This document shows positions 26,923 through 38,100 of a stretch of DNA of 64,000 nt, one piece after another. Source of the stretch: Burkholderiales bacterium (GTDB lineage Bacteria; Pseudomonadota; Gammaproteobacteria; Burkholderiales; SG8-39). The stretch covers positions 1-64,000 of the forward strand of contig JAOAEA010000002.1 of assembly GCA_026417035.1 (NCBI GenBank), written 5' to 3'. Every line of letters starts with the position of its first letter. Position 1 is the first letter of the stretch. The translations under genes and the position numbers were made by a program. The notes below the pieces were generated by a model. That model was not told the origin of the DNA. It did not search any database and saw only the letters and a program-made list of their open reading frames with translations.

Positions 26923-28458
26923 ATGAATCTTCTGCGCGCGCTCGCCACCGTGAGCGGGATGACGCTCGTCTCCCGCATCCTCGGGTTCGTCCGCGACGCG
27001 ATCATCGCGCGGATGTTCGGCGCCGGGCTGGCGACGGATGCCTTCTTCGTCGCCTTCCGCATCCCGAACCTGCTCCGGCGCCTCTTCGCCGAAGGCGCGT
27101 TCTCGCAGGCTTTCGTCCCGGTCCTCGCCGAGTACCGCAACCGCGAGGGCGAGGCGGGAACGAAGCGGCTCGTCGACCGCACCGCGACCCTGCTCGCGCT
27201 CGCCCTGCTCGCCGTCTCCGCGCTCGGGGTGGCCGTCGCGCCTCTGGTCATCTACGTGTCGGCCCCCGGCTTCGCGGCGACGCCCGAGAAGTTCGAGCTC
27301 ACCGTCGCGATGCTGCGCATCACCTTCCCCTACATCCTGTTCATCTCGCTCGTTTCGCTCGCGGGCGGGGTGCTCAACACCTGGAGCCGCTTCGCGATCC
27401 CCGCGTTCACGCCGACGCTGCTCAACGTCGCCTTCATCGCGGGGGCGCTCTTCTTCGCCCCGTACTTCCATCCGCCGGTGATGGTGCTCGCGTGGGCGGT
27501 CTTCGCGGGCGGCGTCCTGCAGCTCGCGCTGCAAGTGCCGGCGCTCGCGCGCCTCGGCATGCTGCCGCGCTGGGACCTCGCGTGGCGCGACCCGGGCGTG
27601 CGCCGCATCCTCGTGCTGATGGGGCCGGCGGTGATCGGCGTGTCGGTGAGCCAGGTGAGCCTGCTCCTCAACACGATCTTCGCCTCGTTCCTCGAGACGG
27701 GCAGCGTGTCGTGGCTCTACTACGCCGACCGGCTGATGGAGTTCCCCACCGGCCTCCTCGGCGTGGCCCTGGGGACCGTGCTGCTGCCCAGCCTCGCGCG
27801 CCACCACTCGACCGGGGCGAGCGAGGCGTACGCGGCGCTCCTCGACTGGGGCCTGCGGCTCACGCTGCTCCTCGCGCTGCCCGCGGCCGTCGCGCTCGCG
27901 ATCCTCGCGGTGCCGCTGATCGCGACCCTGTTCATGCACGGCGCGTTCGACGCGCACGACCTCTTGCAGACGCGCAAGGCCCTGGTGGCCTACTCGGTGG
28001 GGCTGCTCGGGCTGATCCTCGTGAAGGTGCTCGCACCCGGGTTCTACGCGCGCCAGAACATCCGTACGCCCGTCAAAATCGCGCTGGCGACGCTCGCCGC
28101 GACCCAGCTGATGAACCTCGCGTTCGTCTTCCCCCTGCGGCACGCGGGACTCGCGCTCGCGATCGCGCTCGGCGCCTGCCTGAACGCGGCGCTGCTCTAC
28201 CGGCAGTTGCGCGCGCACGGGATCTACGCGCCGCAGCCGGGCTGGACCGCGTTCGCGCTCAAGGTCGGCGCGGCGATCGCCGCGATGGCGGCGGCGCTCG
28301 CGCTCGCGATCGGCGCCGAGGCCTGGTGGATCGCGGCCTCGTGGCAGGCGCGCACGTTGCGCCTCACGGGTCTGGTGGCGCTCGGGGGCGCGGTCTACCT
28401 GGCCGCGCTGGGCCTGCTCGGATTCCGCCTGCGCGACTTCCACCGCCGCGGCGCCTGA
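26923..28458 (+). CDS. murJ: Lipid II flippase MurJ (MviN)
   Basis: The 511-residue protein starts [33 protein letters not shown] in the conserved MurJ manner. It has about fourteen hydrophobic segments, with [24 protein letters not shown] near residue 38, an essential arginine-rich cytoplasmic-facing site, and [42 protein letters not shown] in the middle. MurJ moves lipid II across the inner membrane for peptidoglycan synthesis. It is divergent from rpsT and the only cell-wall gene here. Confidence 0.97.
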   Translation: MNLLRALATVSGMTLVSRILGFVRDAIIARMFGAGLATDAFFVAFRIPNLLRRLFAEGAFSQAFVPVLAEYRNREGEAGTKRLVDRTATLLALALLAVSALGVAVAPLVIYVSAPGFAATPEKFELTVAMLRITFPYILFISLVSLAGGVLNTWSRFAIPAFTPTLLNVAFIAGALFFAPYFHPPVMVLAWAVFAGGVLQLALQVPALARLGMLPRWDLAWRDPGVRRILVLMGPAVIGVSVSQVSLLLNTIFASFLETGSVSWLYYADRLMEFPTGLLGVALGTVLLPSLARHHSTGASEAYAALLDWGLRLTLLLALPAAVALAILAVPLIATLFMHGAFDAHDLLQTRKALVAYSVGLLGLILVKVLAPGFYARQNIRTPVKIALATLAATQLMNLAFVFPLRHAGLALAIALGACLNAALLYRQLRAHGIYAPQPGWTAFALKVGAAIAAMAAALALAIGAEAWWIAASWQARTLRLTGLVALGGAVYLAALGLLGFRLRDFHRRGA

Positions 28459-28636
28459 GGCCGGCCCCGCCGGCCCGCGTCGGGCTCGTCTGTTTCGCCG
28501 GCCGGTGCTATCGTCCGCGCTCGCGCGCGCGGGCGGCCCCTGCCTCCGCGCGGCGCCGACAGCGTGCGGCGGAGCGGTGGCGAGACGAAGCCGGGCTGCC
28601 GCCGCCGCAGTATCACTCGATCGAGGGAGTCCCGAA

Positions 28637-29266
28637 ATGCAAGTCACGAGCACGAGCTTCAAGGACACGCAGCGCATCCCGGCGCGGTGCGCCTTCTGCG
28701 CGCCCGACCCCAAGACGCACGCCACGCTCTCCGAGAACCGCAACCCGCAGCTCGCGTGGAGCGGGGCACCCGCCGGGACGAGGTCGTTCGCGATCATCTG
28801 CCACGACCCCGACGTGCCGAGCAGGCCCGACGACGTGAACAAGGAGGGCCGCACCGTGCCCGCGTCGCTCCCGCGCGTCGATTTCTTCCACTGGGTGCTG
28901 GTGGACGTTCCGGCGACGTGGACGTCGATCGACGAGGGCGCGTTCTCGAGCGGCGTGACCGCGCGCGGGAAGCCCGGCCCCGCCGGCCCGGACGGCACCC
29001 GCCAGGGGATCAACGACTACACCGCGTGGTTCGCCGGCGACAAGGACATGGGCGGCGACTACTACGGCTACGACGGCCCCTGCCCGCCGTGGAACGACGA
29101 GCGCCTGCACCACTACGTCTTCACCGTCTACGCGCTCGACGTGGCGAAGCTCGCGCTCGACGGGGCTTTCCGCGGACCGGACGTTCGCAAGGCGATGGAA
29201 GGTCACGTGCTCGCGGCCGCGTCGATCACCGGTACCTACACGCTCAACCCCGCGCTGGGGCTCTGA
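28637..29266 (+). CDS. YbhB/YbcL-family phosphatidylethanolamine-binding-like protein
   Basis: From ATG 28637, with GGGAG upstream, 209 residues follow. PEBP features are seen in order: NRNPQLAWSGAPAGTRSFAIICHDPDVPS, FFHWVLVDVPA, GINDYTAWF, and GYDGPCPPWNDERLHHYVFTVYALD, which holds the ligand-pocket DxP and HxY-type residues. There is no signal peptide, so it is cytoplasmic. The fold is related to Raf kinase inhibitor protein, but bacterial roles are largely unknown. It is longer than E. coli YbhB (158) because of an insert around 60-90. Confidence 0.9.
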   Translation: MQVTSTSFKDTQRIPARCAFCAPDPKTHATLSENRNPQLAWSGAPAGTRSFAIICHDPDVPSRPDDVNKEGRTVPASLPRVDFFHWVLVDVPATWTSIDEGAFSSGVTARGKPGPAGPDGTRQGINDYTAWFAGDKDMGGDYYGYDGPCPPWNDERLHHYVFTVYALDVAKLALDGAFRGPDVRKAMEGHVLAAASITGTYTLNPALGL

Positions 29267-29370
29267 GAGCGTCCCTCCGGGGCGCTCGGCCCGCGCCCGG
29301 CGACGCGGCGGCGCGCCCCATGGCGGCGGCGCGGCGCGGCCCCGCGCTCGCGTCCTCGAGTGAAAGCCGC

Positions 29371-29376
29371 TAGAAT
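29371..29376 (+). promoter_or_regulatory. Probable -10 element for the ribF operon
   Basis: TAGAAT stands 14 bases before the ribF ATG at 29391. If used, transcription would begin near 29383 and leave a leader of about eight bases. No good -35 is visible. Confidence 0.4.
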
Positions 29377-29390
29377 TCAATGCTTTGCAA

Positions 29391-30326
29391 ATGCTCGTCA
29401 CGCGCGGTTTCCTCCCCTCGTCGCCGCGGCCGGTCGCGCTCACGATCGGCAACTTCGACGGCGTCCATCGCGGCCACCAGGCGATCCTCGAGCGCCTCGT
29501 GCGCGAGGCGCGCGCGCGGGGTCTGGCGGCGGCGGTGCTCACCTTCGAGCCGCATCCGCGCGAATACTTCTCGCCCGAGACCGCGCCGACGCGGCTCACG
29601 TCGCTGCGCGAGAAGCTCGAGCTCCTCGCAGCGTTCGCGATCGACCAGGTCCACGTGCAGCGCTTCGACGCGCGCTTCGCACACCTCACCCCGGTGCACT
29701 TCATCGAGCGCGTGCTGGTGCAGGGCCTGCGCACCCGCTGGCTCCTCGTCGGCGACGACTTCCGCTTCGGCGCCAAGCGCGCCGGCGACTTCGGCCTGCT
29801 CGCCGAGGCCGCGCCGCACTACCACTTCGCCGTCGCGGCGATGCCCACGGTGAGCGACGCCGGCCTGCGCGTCTCGAGCTCGGCGGTGCGCGACGCGCTG
29901 GCGCGGGGCGACCTCGCCGCCGCGCGCGTGCTGCTCGGGCGCGACTACTCGATCAGCGGGCGCGTGGTCCACGGCGCGAAGCTCGGGCGCGCGCTCGGCT
30001 ATGCGACGGCCAACGTGCAGCTGCGGCACAACCGGCCGCCGCTCACCGGCATCTTCGCGGTGCGCGTGTCCGGCATCGACGGCGGCGTGCGGCCCGGCGT
30101 CGCGAGCCTCGGCTTCCGCCCGACGGTCGAGGACGAGGGCCGCGCGCTGCTCGAGGTGCACCTCTTCGATTTCGCCGCCGACCTCTACGGCTGCCACCTC
30201 CGCGTCGAGTTCCTGCACAAGATCCGCGACGAGGAGAAATACGCCGACCTCGAGACGCTCAAGGCCCAGATCGCGCGCGACTGCGATGCCGCGCGCGCAG
30301 TGCTCGGAACCTCCGCCCATGGCTGA
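29391..30326 (+). CDS. ribF: Bifunctional riboflavin kinase / FAD synthetase
   Basis: The 311-residue protein makes FMN and then FAD. Residues 12-190 form the adenylyltransferase: [19 protein letters not shown] with its nucleotide-binding HxGH-type site, [11 protein letters not shown], and [16 protein letters not shown]. Residues 190-305 form the kinase: [22 protein letters not shown] and [20 protein letters not shown], then [21 protein letters not shown] 29391 is the likely start; an in-frame TTG at 29385 is an alternative. The last eight bases overlap ileS, opening the ribF-ileS-lspA-fkpB-ispH run. Confidence 0.96.
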   Translation: MLVTRGFLPSSPRPVALTIGNFDGVHRGHQAILERLVREARARGLAAAVLTFEPHPREYFSPETAPTRLTSLREKLELLAAFAIDQVHVQRFDARFAHLTPVHFIERVLVQGLRTRWLLVGDDFRFGAKRAGDFGLLAEAAPHYHFAVAAMPTVSDAGLRVSSSAVRDALARGDLAAARVLLGRDYSISGRVVHGAKLGRALGYATANVQLRHNRPPLTGIFAVRVSGIDGGVRPGVASLGFRPTVEDEGRALLEVHLFDFAADLYGCHLRVEFLHKIRDEEKYADLETLKAQIARDCDAARAVLGTSAHG

Positions 30327-33099
30327 CTACAGAAAGACGCTCAACCTTCCCGACACCCCGTTTCCGATGCGGGGCGACCTCGCGAAGCGCGAGCCGCAGT
30401 GGGTGCGCGAGTGGCAGGAGGGCAGGCTCTACCAGCGCATCCGCGAGGTCTCCAAGGGGCGGCCGAAGTTCGTCCTGCACGACGGCCCGCCGTACGCGAA
30501 CGGCGACATCCACATCGGCCACGCGGTCAACAAGATCCTCAAGGACATGATCGTCAAGTCCAAGCAGCTGGCCGGCTTCGACGCGCCCTACGTGCCGGGC
30601 TGGGACTGCCATGGCCTGCCGATCGAGCACCAGATCGAGAAGACGCACGGCCGCGGGCTCGACGGCAACGAGGTGCGGCGGCTCTCGCGCGCCTATGCGG
30701 CCGAACAGATCGAGCGGCAGAAGCGGGACTTCATGCGCCTCGGGGTGCTCGGCGACTGGGATGCGCCCTACCAGACGATGAACTACGGGACCGAGGCCGC
30801 CGAGATCCGCGCGCTCGGCCGCATGCTCGAGAAGGGCTTCCTCTTCCGCGGCCAGAAACCCGTGAACTGGTGCATCGACTGCGGCTCGGCGCTCGCCGAG
30901 GCGGAGGTCGACTACGAGGACCGCACCTCGGATGCGATCGACGCCGCCTTCGAGGTGGCCGATCGCGACGCGCTCGCGCGCGCCTTCGGCCTCGCGTCGC
31001 TGCCCGACCGGCCCGCGTTCGCGGCCATCTGGACCACCACGCCCTGGACCCTTCCCGCGAACCAGGCGGTGGCCGCGCACCCCGAGTTCGACTACGAGCT
31101 CGTCGCCACGGCGAAGGGCCTGATCGTGCTCGCGCCGGAGTTGAAGGCAGCCTCGCTCGCGCGGTTCGGCCTCGCCGAGGAGGGGGTCCTCGCGCGCGCG
31201 CGCGGCGCGGCGCTCGACGGCGTCACGCTGCGCCATCCCTTCCAGGACCGCGCCGTGCCGCTGATCGTCGGCGAGCACGTCACGCGCGACGCGGGCACGG
31301 GGCTCGTGCACACCGCGCCCGCGCACGGTGCGGAGGACTACGACATCGGCCAGAAGTACCGGCTCCCGGTCGACAACCCGGTCGGCGACGACGGCCGGTT
31401 CTTCGCGAGGGTCCCGCTGGTGGGCGGCCTCACCGTCTGGGAGGCCAATCCGGTCGTGATCGCCGAGCTCGAGCAGCGCGGGCGGCTCCTCGCGCGCGCG
31501 CGGCTCACGCACAGCTACCCGCACTGCTGGCGGCACAAGACGCCGATCATCTTCCGCGCGACGACGCAATGGTTCGTGGGCATGGACCGCCCGGTCGCGG
31601 GCGGGCGCACGCTGCGCGAGCTCGCGCTCGACGCGGTGAACGCGACGCGGTTCTACCCCGCCTGGGGGCAGGCGCGGCTCTACGGGATGATCGCGAACCG
31701 GCCCGACTGGTGCGTCTCGCGCCAGCGCAACTGGGGCGTGCCGATCCCGTTCTTCGTCGACCGGGAAACGGGGGAGCTCCACCCCGACACCCCAGCGTTG
31801 CTCGAGCGCGCGGCGCAGGCGGTCGAGAAGGGCGGCATCGAGGCCTGGTTCGCGATGAGCCCCGAGGACTTCGGCGTGGACGGGAAGCGCTACGCGAAGC
31901 TCGCGGACACCCTCGACGTCTGGTTCGACTCGGGCACGACGCATTTCACCGTGCTGCGCGGCCACCCGGACCTCAAGTATCCGGCCGACCTCTACCTCGA
32001 GGGCTCGGACCAGCACCGCGGCTGGTTCCACTCGTCGCTCCTCACCGGCTGCATGCTCGACGGCCGCGCGCCCTACGAGGGGCTGCTCACCCACGGGTTC
32101 ACCGTGGACGGCAACGGCCGCAAGATGTCGAAGTCGCTCGGCAACGCGATCGCGCCGCAGGAGGTGTCCGATACGCTCGGCGCGGAGATCCTGCGCCTGT
32201 GGGTCGCGGCGACCGACTACTCGGGCGAGCTCTCCATCTCGCAGGAGATCCTGAAGCGCGTCGTCGAGAGCTACCGGCGCATCCGCAACACCCTGCGCTT
32301 CCTGCTCGCCAATCTCGCCGACTACGATCCGGCGAAGCACGCGCTGCCGGTGGCGGAGTGGATCGAGCTCGACCGCTACGCGCTCGCGCTCGCCTCGGCG
32401 TTCCAGGACGAGGTCGTCGCGCACTACGCGCGCTACGAGTTCCACGTCGTCGCGCAGAAGCTCGTCACCTTCGCGGCCGAGGACCTCGGCGCGTTCTACC
32501 TCGACCTCCTCAAGGACCGCCTGTACACGAGCGGCGCGGACTCGCGCGCGCGGCGCTCGGCGCAGAACGCCCTCCACCACATCACGGCGAGCCTGCTCCG
32601 GCTGATGGCGCCGATCCTCTCGTTCACCGCCGAGGAGGCGTGGAAGGTGTTCTCCGGGAAGGGCGACGACAGCATGTTCTTCCACGTCTGGTACACGTTC
32701 CCCGAGGTCGCGGGAGCCGAAGGGCTGCTCGCGCGCTGGAAGGAACTGCGATCCGTGCGCGCCGAGGTGCAGAAAGCGCTCGAGGACCTGCGCGCCGCCG
32801 GCAAGATCGGGTCGTCGCTGCAGGCCGAGGTGGAGGTGCTCGCTTCCGGGGCGCGCTACGAGGCGCTCGCCGGGCTCGGCGACGACCTGCGCTTCGTGCT
32901 GCTCACCTCCGCGGCGAAGGCGACGCGCGTCGCGGACCAGGCCGCCGAGCGCGTGCTCGCGACACCGAGCCCGCACGCGAAGTGCGAGCGCTGCTGGCAC
33001 TATCGCGCCGACGTGGGGCACGACCCGGCGCACCCGGCGCTCTGCGGCCGTTGCACCGCCAACCTCTACGGCGCGGGCGAGCCGCGGCGGCATGCCTGA
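30319..33099 (+). CDS. ileS: Isoleucyl-tRNA synthetase
   Basis: The 926-residue class I synthetase shows HIGH at about 65-68 (GDIHIGHAV), the CP1 editing domain ([22 protein letters not shown]), KMSKS at about 602-606 and a C-terminal zinc site built from [12 protein letters not shown] and CGRC. It charges tRNA-Ile and edits valine. The length and zinc finger are those of the bacterial IleS1 type, which is normally mupirocin-sensitive. It overlaps ribF by eight bases and lspA by eight, the usual betaproteobacterial arrangement. Confidence 0.98.
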   Translation: MADYRKTLNLPDTPFPMRGDLAKREPQWVREWQEGRLYQRIREVSKGRPKFVLHDGPPYANGDIHIGHAVNKILKDMIVKSKQLAGFDAPYVPGWDCHGLPIEHQIEKTHGRGLDGNEVRRLSRAYAAEQIERQKRDFMRLGVLGDWDAPYQTMNYGTEAAEIRALGRMLEKGFLFRGQKPVNWCIDCGSALAEAEVDYEDRTSDAIDAAFEVADRDALARAFGLASLPDRPAFAAIWTTTPWTLPANQAVAAHPEFDYELVATAKGLIVLAPELKAASLARFGLAEEGVLARARGAALDGVTLRHPFQDRAVPLIVGEHVTRDAGTGLVHTAPAHGAEDYDIGQKYRLPVDNPVGDDGRFFARVPLVGGLTVWEANPVVIAELEQRGRLLARARLTHSYPHCWRHKTPIIFRATTQWFVGMDRPVAGGRTLRELALDAVNATRFYPAWGQARLYGMIANRPDWCVSRQRNWGVPIPFFVDRETGELHPDTPALLERAAQAVEKGGIEAWFAMSPEDFGVDGKRYAKLADTLDVWFDSGTTHFTVLRGHPDLKYPADLYLEGSDQHRGWFHSSLLTGCMLDGRAPYEGLLTHGFTVDGNGRKMSKSLGNAIAPQEVSDTLGAEILRLWVAATDYSGELSISQEILKRVVESYRRIRNTLRFLLANLADYDPAKHALPVAEWIELDRYALALASAFQDEVVAHYARYEFHVVAQKLVTFAAEDLGAFYLDLLKDRLYTSGADSRARRSAQNALHHITASLLRLMAPILSFTAEEAWKVFSGKGDDSMFFHVWYTFPEVAGAEGLLARWKELRSVRAEVQKALEDLRAAGKIGSSLQAEVEVLASGARYEALAGLGDDLRFVLLTSAAKATRVADQAAERVLATPSPHAKCERCWHYRADVGHDPAHPALCGRCTANLYGAGEPRRHA

Positions 33100-33628
33100 C
33101 GCCGGCCCCGGCATGGCGACGCCGGCGTCCGCGGCGCGAGCGGTTCCGCTCGTCGCCTGGCTCGCGCTCGCGGCGGCGATCGCGGCGGCCGACCAGCTCG
33201 CGAAGCTCGCGGTGGCGCGGGCGCTCGCCCCCGGCGAGGTGGTCCCGGTCACGCCTTTCTTCAACCTCGTGCATGTCTTCAACAGGGGCGCGGCGTTCAG
33301 CTTCCTCGCCGGCGCCGGCGGCTGGCAGCGGGAATTCTTCATCGCCGTGACCGTGGGCGCGGCCGCGTTGATCCTCTATCTGCTGCGCCGGCACGCGGGG
33401 GAGCTGCGCTTTTGCCTCGGGCTCGCCCTGATCCTCGGCGGGGCGGTCGGGAACCTGTGGGACCGGGTCGCGCTCGGGCACGTCGTCGACTTCCTCGATT
33501 TCCACGTCGCCGGCTGGCACTGGCCCGCCTTCAACGTCGCCGATGCCGCGATCACGGTCGGCGCCGGCGTGCTCATCCTCGACGCGTTCCTTTCCGGCCG
33601 GCGTGGCCAGGGCGGCGCGTCCCGATGA
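33092..33628 (+). CDS. lspA: Lipoprotein signal peptidase (signal peptidase II)
   Basis: In 178 residues it has four membrane segments (about 18-38, 75-95, 103-122, 145-165). The catalytic aspartates lie in [18 protein letters not shown] and [11 protein letters not shown], and [12 protein letters not shown] is the conserved N-A-F loop. It cleaves the signal peptide of prolipoproteins after diacylglyceryl transfer; several predicted lipoproteins in this window would be substrates. The N-terminus is about ten residues longer than usual, so an internal ATG at 33113 is also possible. It overlaps ileS, and its TGA overlaps fkpB. Confidence 0.96.
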   Translation: MPDAGPGMATPASAARAVPLVAWLALAAAIAAADQLAKLAVARALAPGEVVPVTPFFNLVHVFNRGAAFSFLAGAGGWQREFFIAVTVGAAALILYLLRRHAGELRFCLGLALILGGAVGNLWDRVALGHVVDFLDFHVAGWHWPAFNVADAAITVGAGVLILDAFLSGRRGQGGASR

Positions 33629-34074
33629 GCGATGCACCGCGCGTCGCGGCCGGCAGCCTGGTGACCCTGCGGTATCGGCTCGCGTTCGCGGACGGGCGCG
33701 AGCTCGTCAGCACCCTCGGCGGCAACCCCGCGACGTTCCAGCTCGGGGCAGGAGAGCTCGCGCCGCCGCTCGAGGAAAGGCTCATCGGGCTGGCGGCCGG
33801 AGAGCGGCGCGTCTTCGAGCTCCCGCCGGACGCCTTTGGCGCCCGGGCGCCGGACCTCGTGCGGCGCGCGCGGCGCTCGGACGTCCCGGCCGACGTGCCG
33901 CTCGCGGTGGGCGCCGTGGTGGATCTCGTCGGACCCCAAGGGCAGCCGATCGCGGCGCGCGTGGCGGCGATGGACGATCTCGCCGTGACCCTGGACTTCA
34001 ACCACCCCCTCGCCGGCCGCGCCCTCGTCTTCGAGGCCGAGGTCGTTGCGGTGCTCCCGCCGGCGGCGGCGTAG
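33625..34074 (+). CDS. fkpB: FKBP-type peptidyl-prolyl isomerase, SlpA/FkpB type
   Basis: The 149-residue protein starts at an ATG that shares ATGA with lspA. It has the FKBP split by an IF insert seen in Slp[22 protein letters not shown] and [35 protein letters not shown] at the start, the insert near 70-120, then [21 protein letters not shown] at the end. It would catalyse proline isomerisation and act as a chaperone in the cytoplasm. The gene order lspA-fkpB-ispH is shared with E. coli. Confidence 0.93.
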   Translation: MSDAPRVAAGSLVTLRYRLAFADGRELVSTLGGNPATFQLGAGELAPPLEERLIGLAAGERRVFELPPDAFGARAPDLVRRARRSDVPADVPLAVGAVVDLVGPQGQPIAARVAAMDDLAVTLDFNHPLAGRALVFEAEVVAVLPPAAA

Positions 34075-34093
34075 AATCCCCGGTCTCCCGAGA

Positions 34094-35062
34094 ATGCCCA
34101 TGGAAGTGGTCCTCGCCAACCCCCGCGGTTTCTGCGCCGGCGTCGAGCGGGCGATCGCCATCGTCGAGCGTGCTCTGGAGCTCTTCGGCTCGCCCATCTA
34201 CGTGCGCCACGAGATCGTCCACAACCGCTACGTGGTCGACACGCTGCGCGCCCAAGGGGCGGTGTTCGTCGACGAGCTCGACGAGGTCCCCGCGGGGGCC
34301 ACGGTGGTGTTCTCGGCGCACGGTGTCTCGAAGGCGGTGCGTGCCGAGGCCGAAGCGCGGGGCCTGCGGGTCTTCGACGCCACCTGCCCGCTCGTCACCA
34401 AGGTCCACGTCGAGGTCGCCAAGATGCGCGCCGAGGGGCGCGAGATCGTGATGATCGGCCATCGCGGCCATCCCGAGGCCGAGGGCACGCTCGGCCAGTC
34501 CGAAACGGGGATGCACCTCGTGGAGACGGTGGCGGACGTCGCCCGCCTCGAGGTGCGCGATCCGCGGCGCCTCGCCTTCGTGACGCAAACGACGCTGTCG
34601 GTGGACGACGCGGCGCAGGTGATCGCCGCGCTCACGGCGCGCTTTCCCGGGATCGTCGGACCGAAGAAGGACGACATCTGCTACGCGACCCAGAACCGCC
34701 AGGACGCGGTGAAGGCGCTCGCGCGCGAAGCCGAGGTCGTGCTCGTCGTCGGCTCGCCCAACAGCTCCAACTCGAACCGCCTGCGGGAGGTCGCCGAGCA
34801 CGCCGGGATCCCCGCCTACATGGTGGAGCGCGCGGCGGATCTGCGGCCGGAATGGGTGGCCGGGAAACAGCGGGTCGGGCTCACCGCCGGCGCCTCCGCG
34901 CCGGAGGTCCTCGTGGACGCCGTCGTCGCGCGCCTGCGCGAGCTCGGCGCGACGTCGGTCCGCGCGCTCGCCGGCGTCGAGGAGCACGTCGTCTTCCCGA
35001 TGCCCAAGGGCCTCGGCCGCGAGGCCGGCGAGGCGGCCGCCGCGCCCGCACGGCGCGGCTGA
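34094..35062 (+). CDS. ispH: 4-hydroxy-3-methylbut-2-enyl diphosphate reductase
   Basis: The last MEP-pathway enzyme, making IPP and DMAPP with an iron-sulfur cluster. The 322-residue protein has three cluster cysteines in [13 protein letters not shown] (about 14), [12 protein letters not shown] (about 99) and [12 protein letters not shown] (about 200). The substrate-binding [23 protein letters not shown] and [10 protein letters not shown] are also present. Start ATG 34094; ATG 34100 is two codons on. A TAGAAT at 34072, within the fkpB stop, may give an extra promoter. Dxs for the same pathway is at 6.3 kb. Confidence 0.97.
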   Translation: MPMEVVLANPRGFCAGVERAIAIVERALELFGSPIYVRHEIVHNRYVVDTLRAQGAVFVDELDEVPAGATVVFSAHGVSKAVRAEAEARGLRVFDATCPLVTKVHVEVAKMRAEGREIVMIGHRGHPEAEGTLGQSETGMHLVETVADVARLEVRDPRRLAFVTQTTLSVDDAAQVIAALTARFPGIVGPKKDDICYATQNRQDAVKALAREAEVVLVVGSPNSSNSNRLREVAEHAGIPAYMVERAADLRPEWVAGKQRVGLTAGASAPEVLVDAVVARLRELGATSVRALAGVEEHVVFPMPKGLGREAGEAAAAPARRG

Positions 35063-35099
35063 TCCCCCTTTCCGCCGGCTCCCTCCCGGCGCGCCGACG

Positions 35100-35137
35100 A
35101 AAGAAAGCGGGCGCGGCCCGTGAGGGCCGCGCCCGCC
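35100..35137 (-). terminator. Strong terminator of the pilin operon
   Basis: A perfect 13-bp stem (35108-35120 with 35125-35137) closes a GTGA loop. On the minus strand it is followed by TTTCTTTT, 17 bases after the pilY1 stop. On the plus strand no U-run follows, so it mainly serves pilY1. Confidence 0.85.
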
Positions 35138-35154
35138 GTGTCCGTCCCCGTCGG

Positions 35155-38100
35155 TTACTGGACGAGCTCGCGCCAGCTGATGCGGCGTCCCGTCGGGTTC
35201 GGCGGGGCCACCGGCGCCTCGGTGGTCGTCTGCTTGGAGTCCGACGTCGTCACGATCACGACCGTCTTGCCGCCGGGCAGCCGCACCACGTTGAGACCCA
35301 CGGCGAGCGAGTCGGCGATCTTCTGCCCGATCGAGCCGTTCACGGCCGTCGCCACCGCGAGCCCCGTCTTGTAGTCGAGGTAGTTGATGTAGCTGTAGCC
35401 GCCGATCGAGCACTCGGACGACACCGGCACGTTGCTCGCGACGATCAGCGTGCCGAGCTGCAGCTTCGGATCCACGTTCACCCGCTCGCCCATGTCCGGC
35501 AGGTCGACGAACCAGCCCTTGTCGGTCGACGCCGTGCAGTTGTAGGTGCAGGTCACCTTGCGCACGCCGCCCGAGGACGTCACCGTGCGGCCGATCAGCG
35601 TGGTGCGCAGGTCGGGCAGCGTCGTCGAGCCCAGGTTGTCCTTGATCGCGTAGATCGACTGCCGCTGGGTGTTGCCGATGTCCGAACCCCCGAGGTAGCG
35701 GCCCGTCGCCACGTAGATGTACGGCGCGGGCGGGCTGCCGACTTCGGCGAGCTCGGGCTTGGTCGTGATCGGCTGCGGCTGGCCGCCGATGGCGTCCCTC
35801 ACCGTCGCGACGAGCTGCACGTCCCGGCCGGGGGCGCCGTAGATGTCGTTGACGTCGAAGCGCCAGACGTTGCCGCGCAGGTCCACGCCGTACACCCGGT
35901 CGGTGAAGTTGTTGGTGGTCGTGTCGTTCACCCAGTTGGCGATCTTGCCGAGGCCGCTCGGCAGCGACGAAGACCCCGCGCCCGTGCCGAGCTTGAACAG
36001 GATCCGGCCGTCGATCGGGTCGAGCGCGTAGAGGTAGCCCTTGCCGTCGTTGATGTCGCCGTTGAGGTTGTTGTAGCCCGAGGTCACGAACACCACCCAG
36101 CGGCCCTCGTCGTAGCCCGCCCACTTGATCTTGGTGACGACCGGGTTGCCGAACGAGAAGCCGAGATTGCAGTCGGTGTACTGGGGCGTGCCGAGCGCGG
36201 CGTTGTAGCACGCGCCCTGCTTGAACTCCCAGAGCCCCTTCGGCGCGGCGGGGTTGGTGATGTCGAGGGCGTAGTAGCCCCGGCCACCGCCGTTCAGGCC
36301 CGCGACGAGGATGGTCTTCCACGCGCCCGCGGCGGGGTCGTAGACGTCTCCCACCGTCGGCGTGCCGTCGGTGTAGTAGTCGTGGAGGTTCGCGTAGTTG
36401 TTGTCCGCGAGCTTGTAGAGCTTATTCGCGACCATCGTGGGGATGAAGCTCCAGGCTTCCTCGCCGCCCTGCGTGTCGGAGACCGACGTGCCGGCATAGA
36501 AGGCGTGCAGCTGGCCGTCGTTCGCCGCCGCGTACACCATCGGCGTGCGGTTCGCGTTGGCGGCCTTGAACGCCGAGTACCCGGTGTCGCCGTAGGAGGC
36601 GAACGGTCCCTTCACGAACACCGGCTGCGCGTTCACGATGTCGCCGAGCGCGCGCTGCCGGGTGCGGTAGAGGCGGTCGAGGTCGTTGGTGATGAACCCT
36701 TCCTTGCCCTTCTGGCCGCGCAGGTAGTTCACCAGGTTCGCGCCGGCCGCCGCCGCGCGCTGGTTCACGGTGCCGCTCGTGCCGTCGGTCATCGACCCGT
36801 AGTGGCTGAGGAGCGTCACGGCGGAGGCGCCGAAGTAACCCTGCTCGGTCGAGTCGAGGGTCGTGAGCGTCGGCCCGGTCGGGTTGCCCGCGGTGTCGCA
36901 GGCCTGGGTGTTCCACTTGAACTCGGTGAGCTTGCCGGTCACGCTGCCGCGGAAGAGGTAGATCGTGCGGTTGTCGCACGCCTGCCCGACCTTCTTGTCG
37001 AGTTTGTCCGCGGCCGACCAGATCGGCGTGGCGCTCACGAAGCCGGTCACGAGGTCGATCGCCCGTGCGGTCAGCTCGCCCGTCCATTCGGCGGTCACGT
37101 AGCTTGCGGTGTAGGCGAAGTTGTCCCCCGCGACCGGCTCGAGGTTCGAGGTCGCCGCCGCCGAGGCCGACGCCACGCGGGCGTTGATGCCGGTGAGCGC
37201 TTCGGTGAGACCGGCGACCACGGAGTCGGGGTTCGCGGCACTGAAGAACTGGCCGCGGCCGTTCACCGCGGTGTGCCACAGGTCGTCGAGCGCCGAGGGC
37301 GAGTCCGCGACTGGCACCGGCCAGGTCTTCGTGCCCGCGCGGATCTCGGCGAAGTCGCCCGTGGTCGCCGTGAGGTAGTCGGGCCGGAAGAGCAGGTTGC
37401 CGGTGAGGCCGAGGCCCATGGTGAAGGTCGTCATGTGCTGGTGCGCGGCCTTGTCCGCCTCCGCGCCCGTGCCGCCTGAGGGCACGTTGTTCTCCGTGAC
37501 GTCCTTCCCGAGCGCGCCGACCGGCTTGGTCGCCGACGTGCGCAGATCGGTGATGTAGTAATACTGGGCAATGTCGGCGAGCGAGTTCGCGCTCGCGGGG
37601 GTGCCGCCCGAGGCCGTGGTGGTCGGCGTGCCCGCGACCGGGCCGGGGTAGCCGGTCGGCAGCGTCGGGCTGCTGCGGCACTCCTGGTTGTTCCAGATCG
37701 TCGCCGGCGCGGTGCTGCTCGAAGTGCTCGTGCCGAGCGCGATGCTGCCGCTGAAGCTCGTCGTCGTCGTCGTCGTCGTGACCTGCTGCCAGACGCTGGT
37801 CCGGCTCGAAGGCGAGCAGTTCGACGTGCCGTTCGACTGCTTGTTGTTGGTGAAATAGACTGTCGAGGTCTGGGTCGTCGTGCTCGTGCTCGTCGTCGAG
37901 CCGTCCCACATCGGCCGCTGCGAATTCGAGTCGGAGAGCGTCCCGTCGTAGTTGTCGCTCGCGCCCATGGCGGTGCCGTCGAGGCGGCGGCCGCCGGCGC
38001 CGTTCCAGTAGCCGTCGGTCGTGAGGATGGTGAAGTTCTGCTGGCACGAGTACTGGACGGGATCGCCGGTCATGCCCTGGTTGATGCCGTCCTGGTAGCC

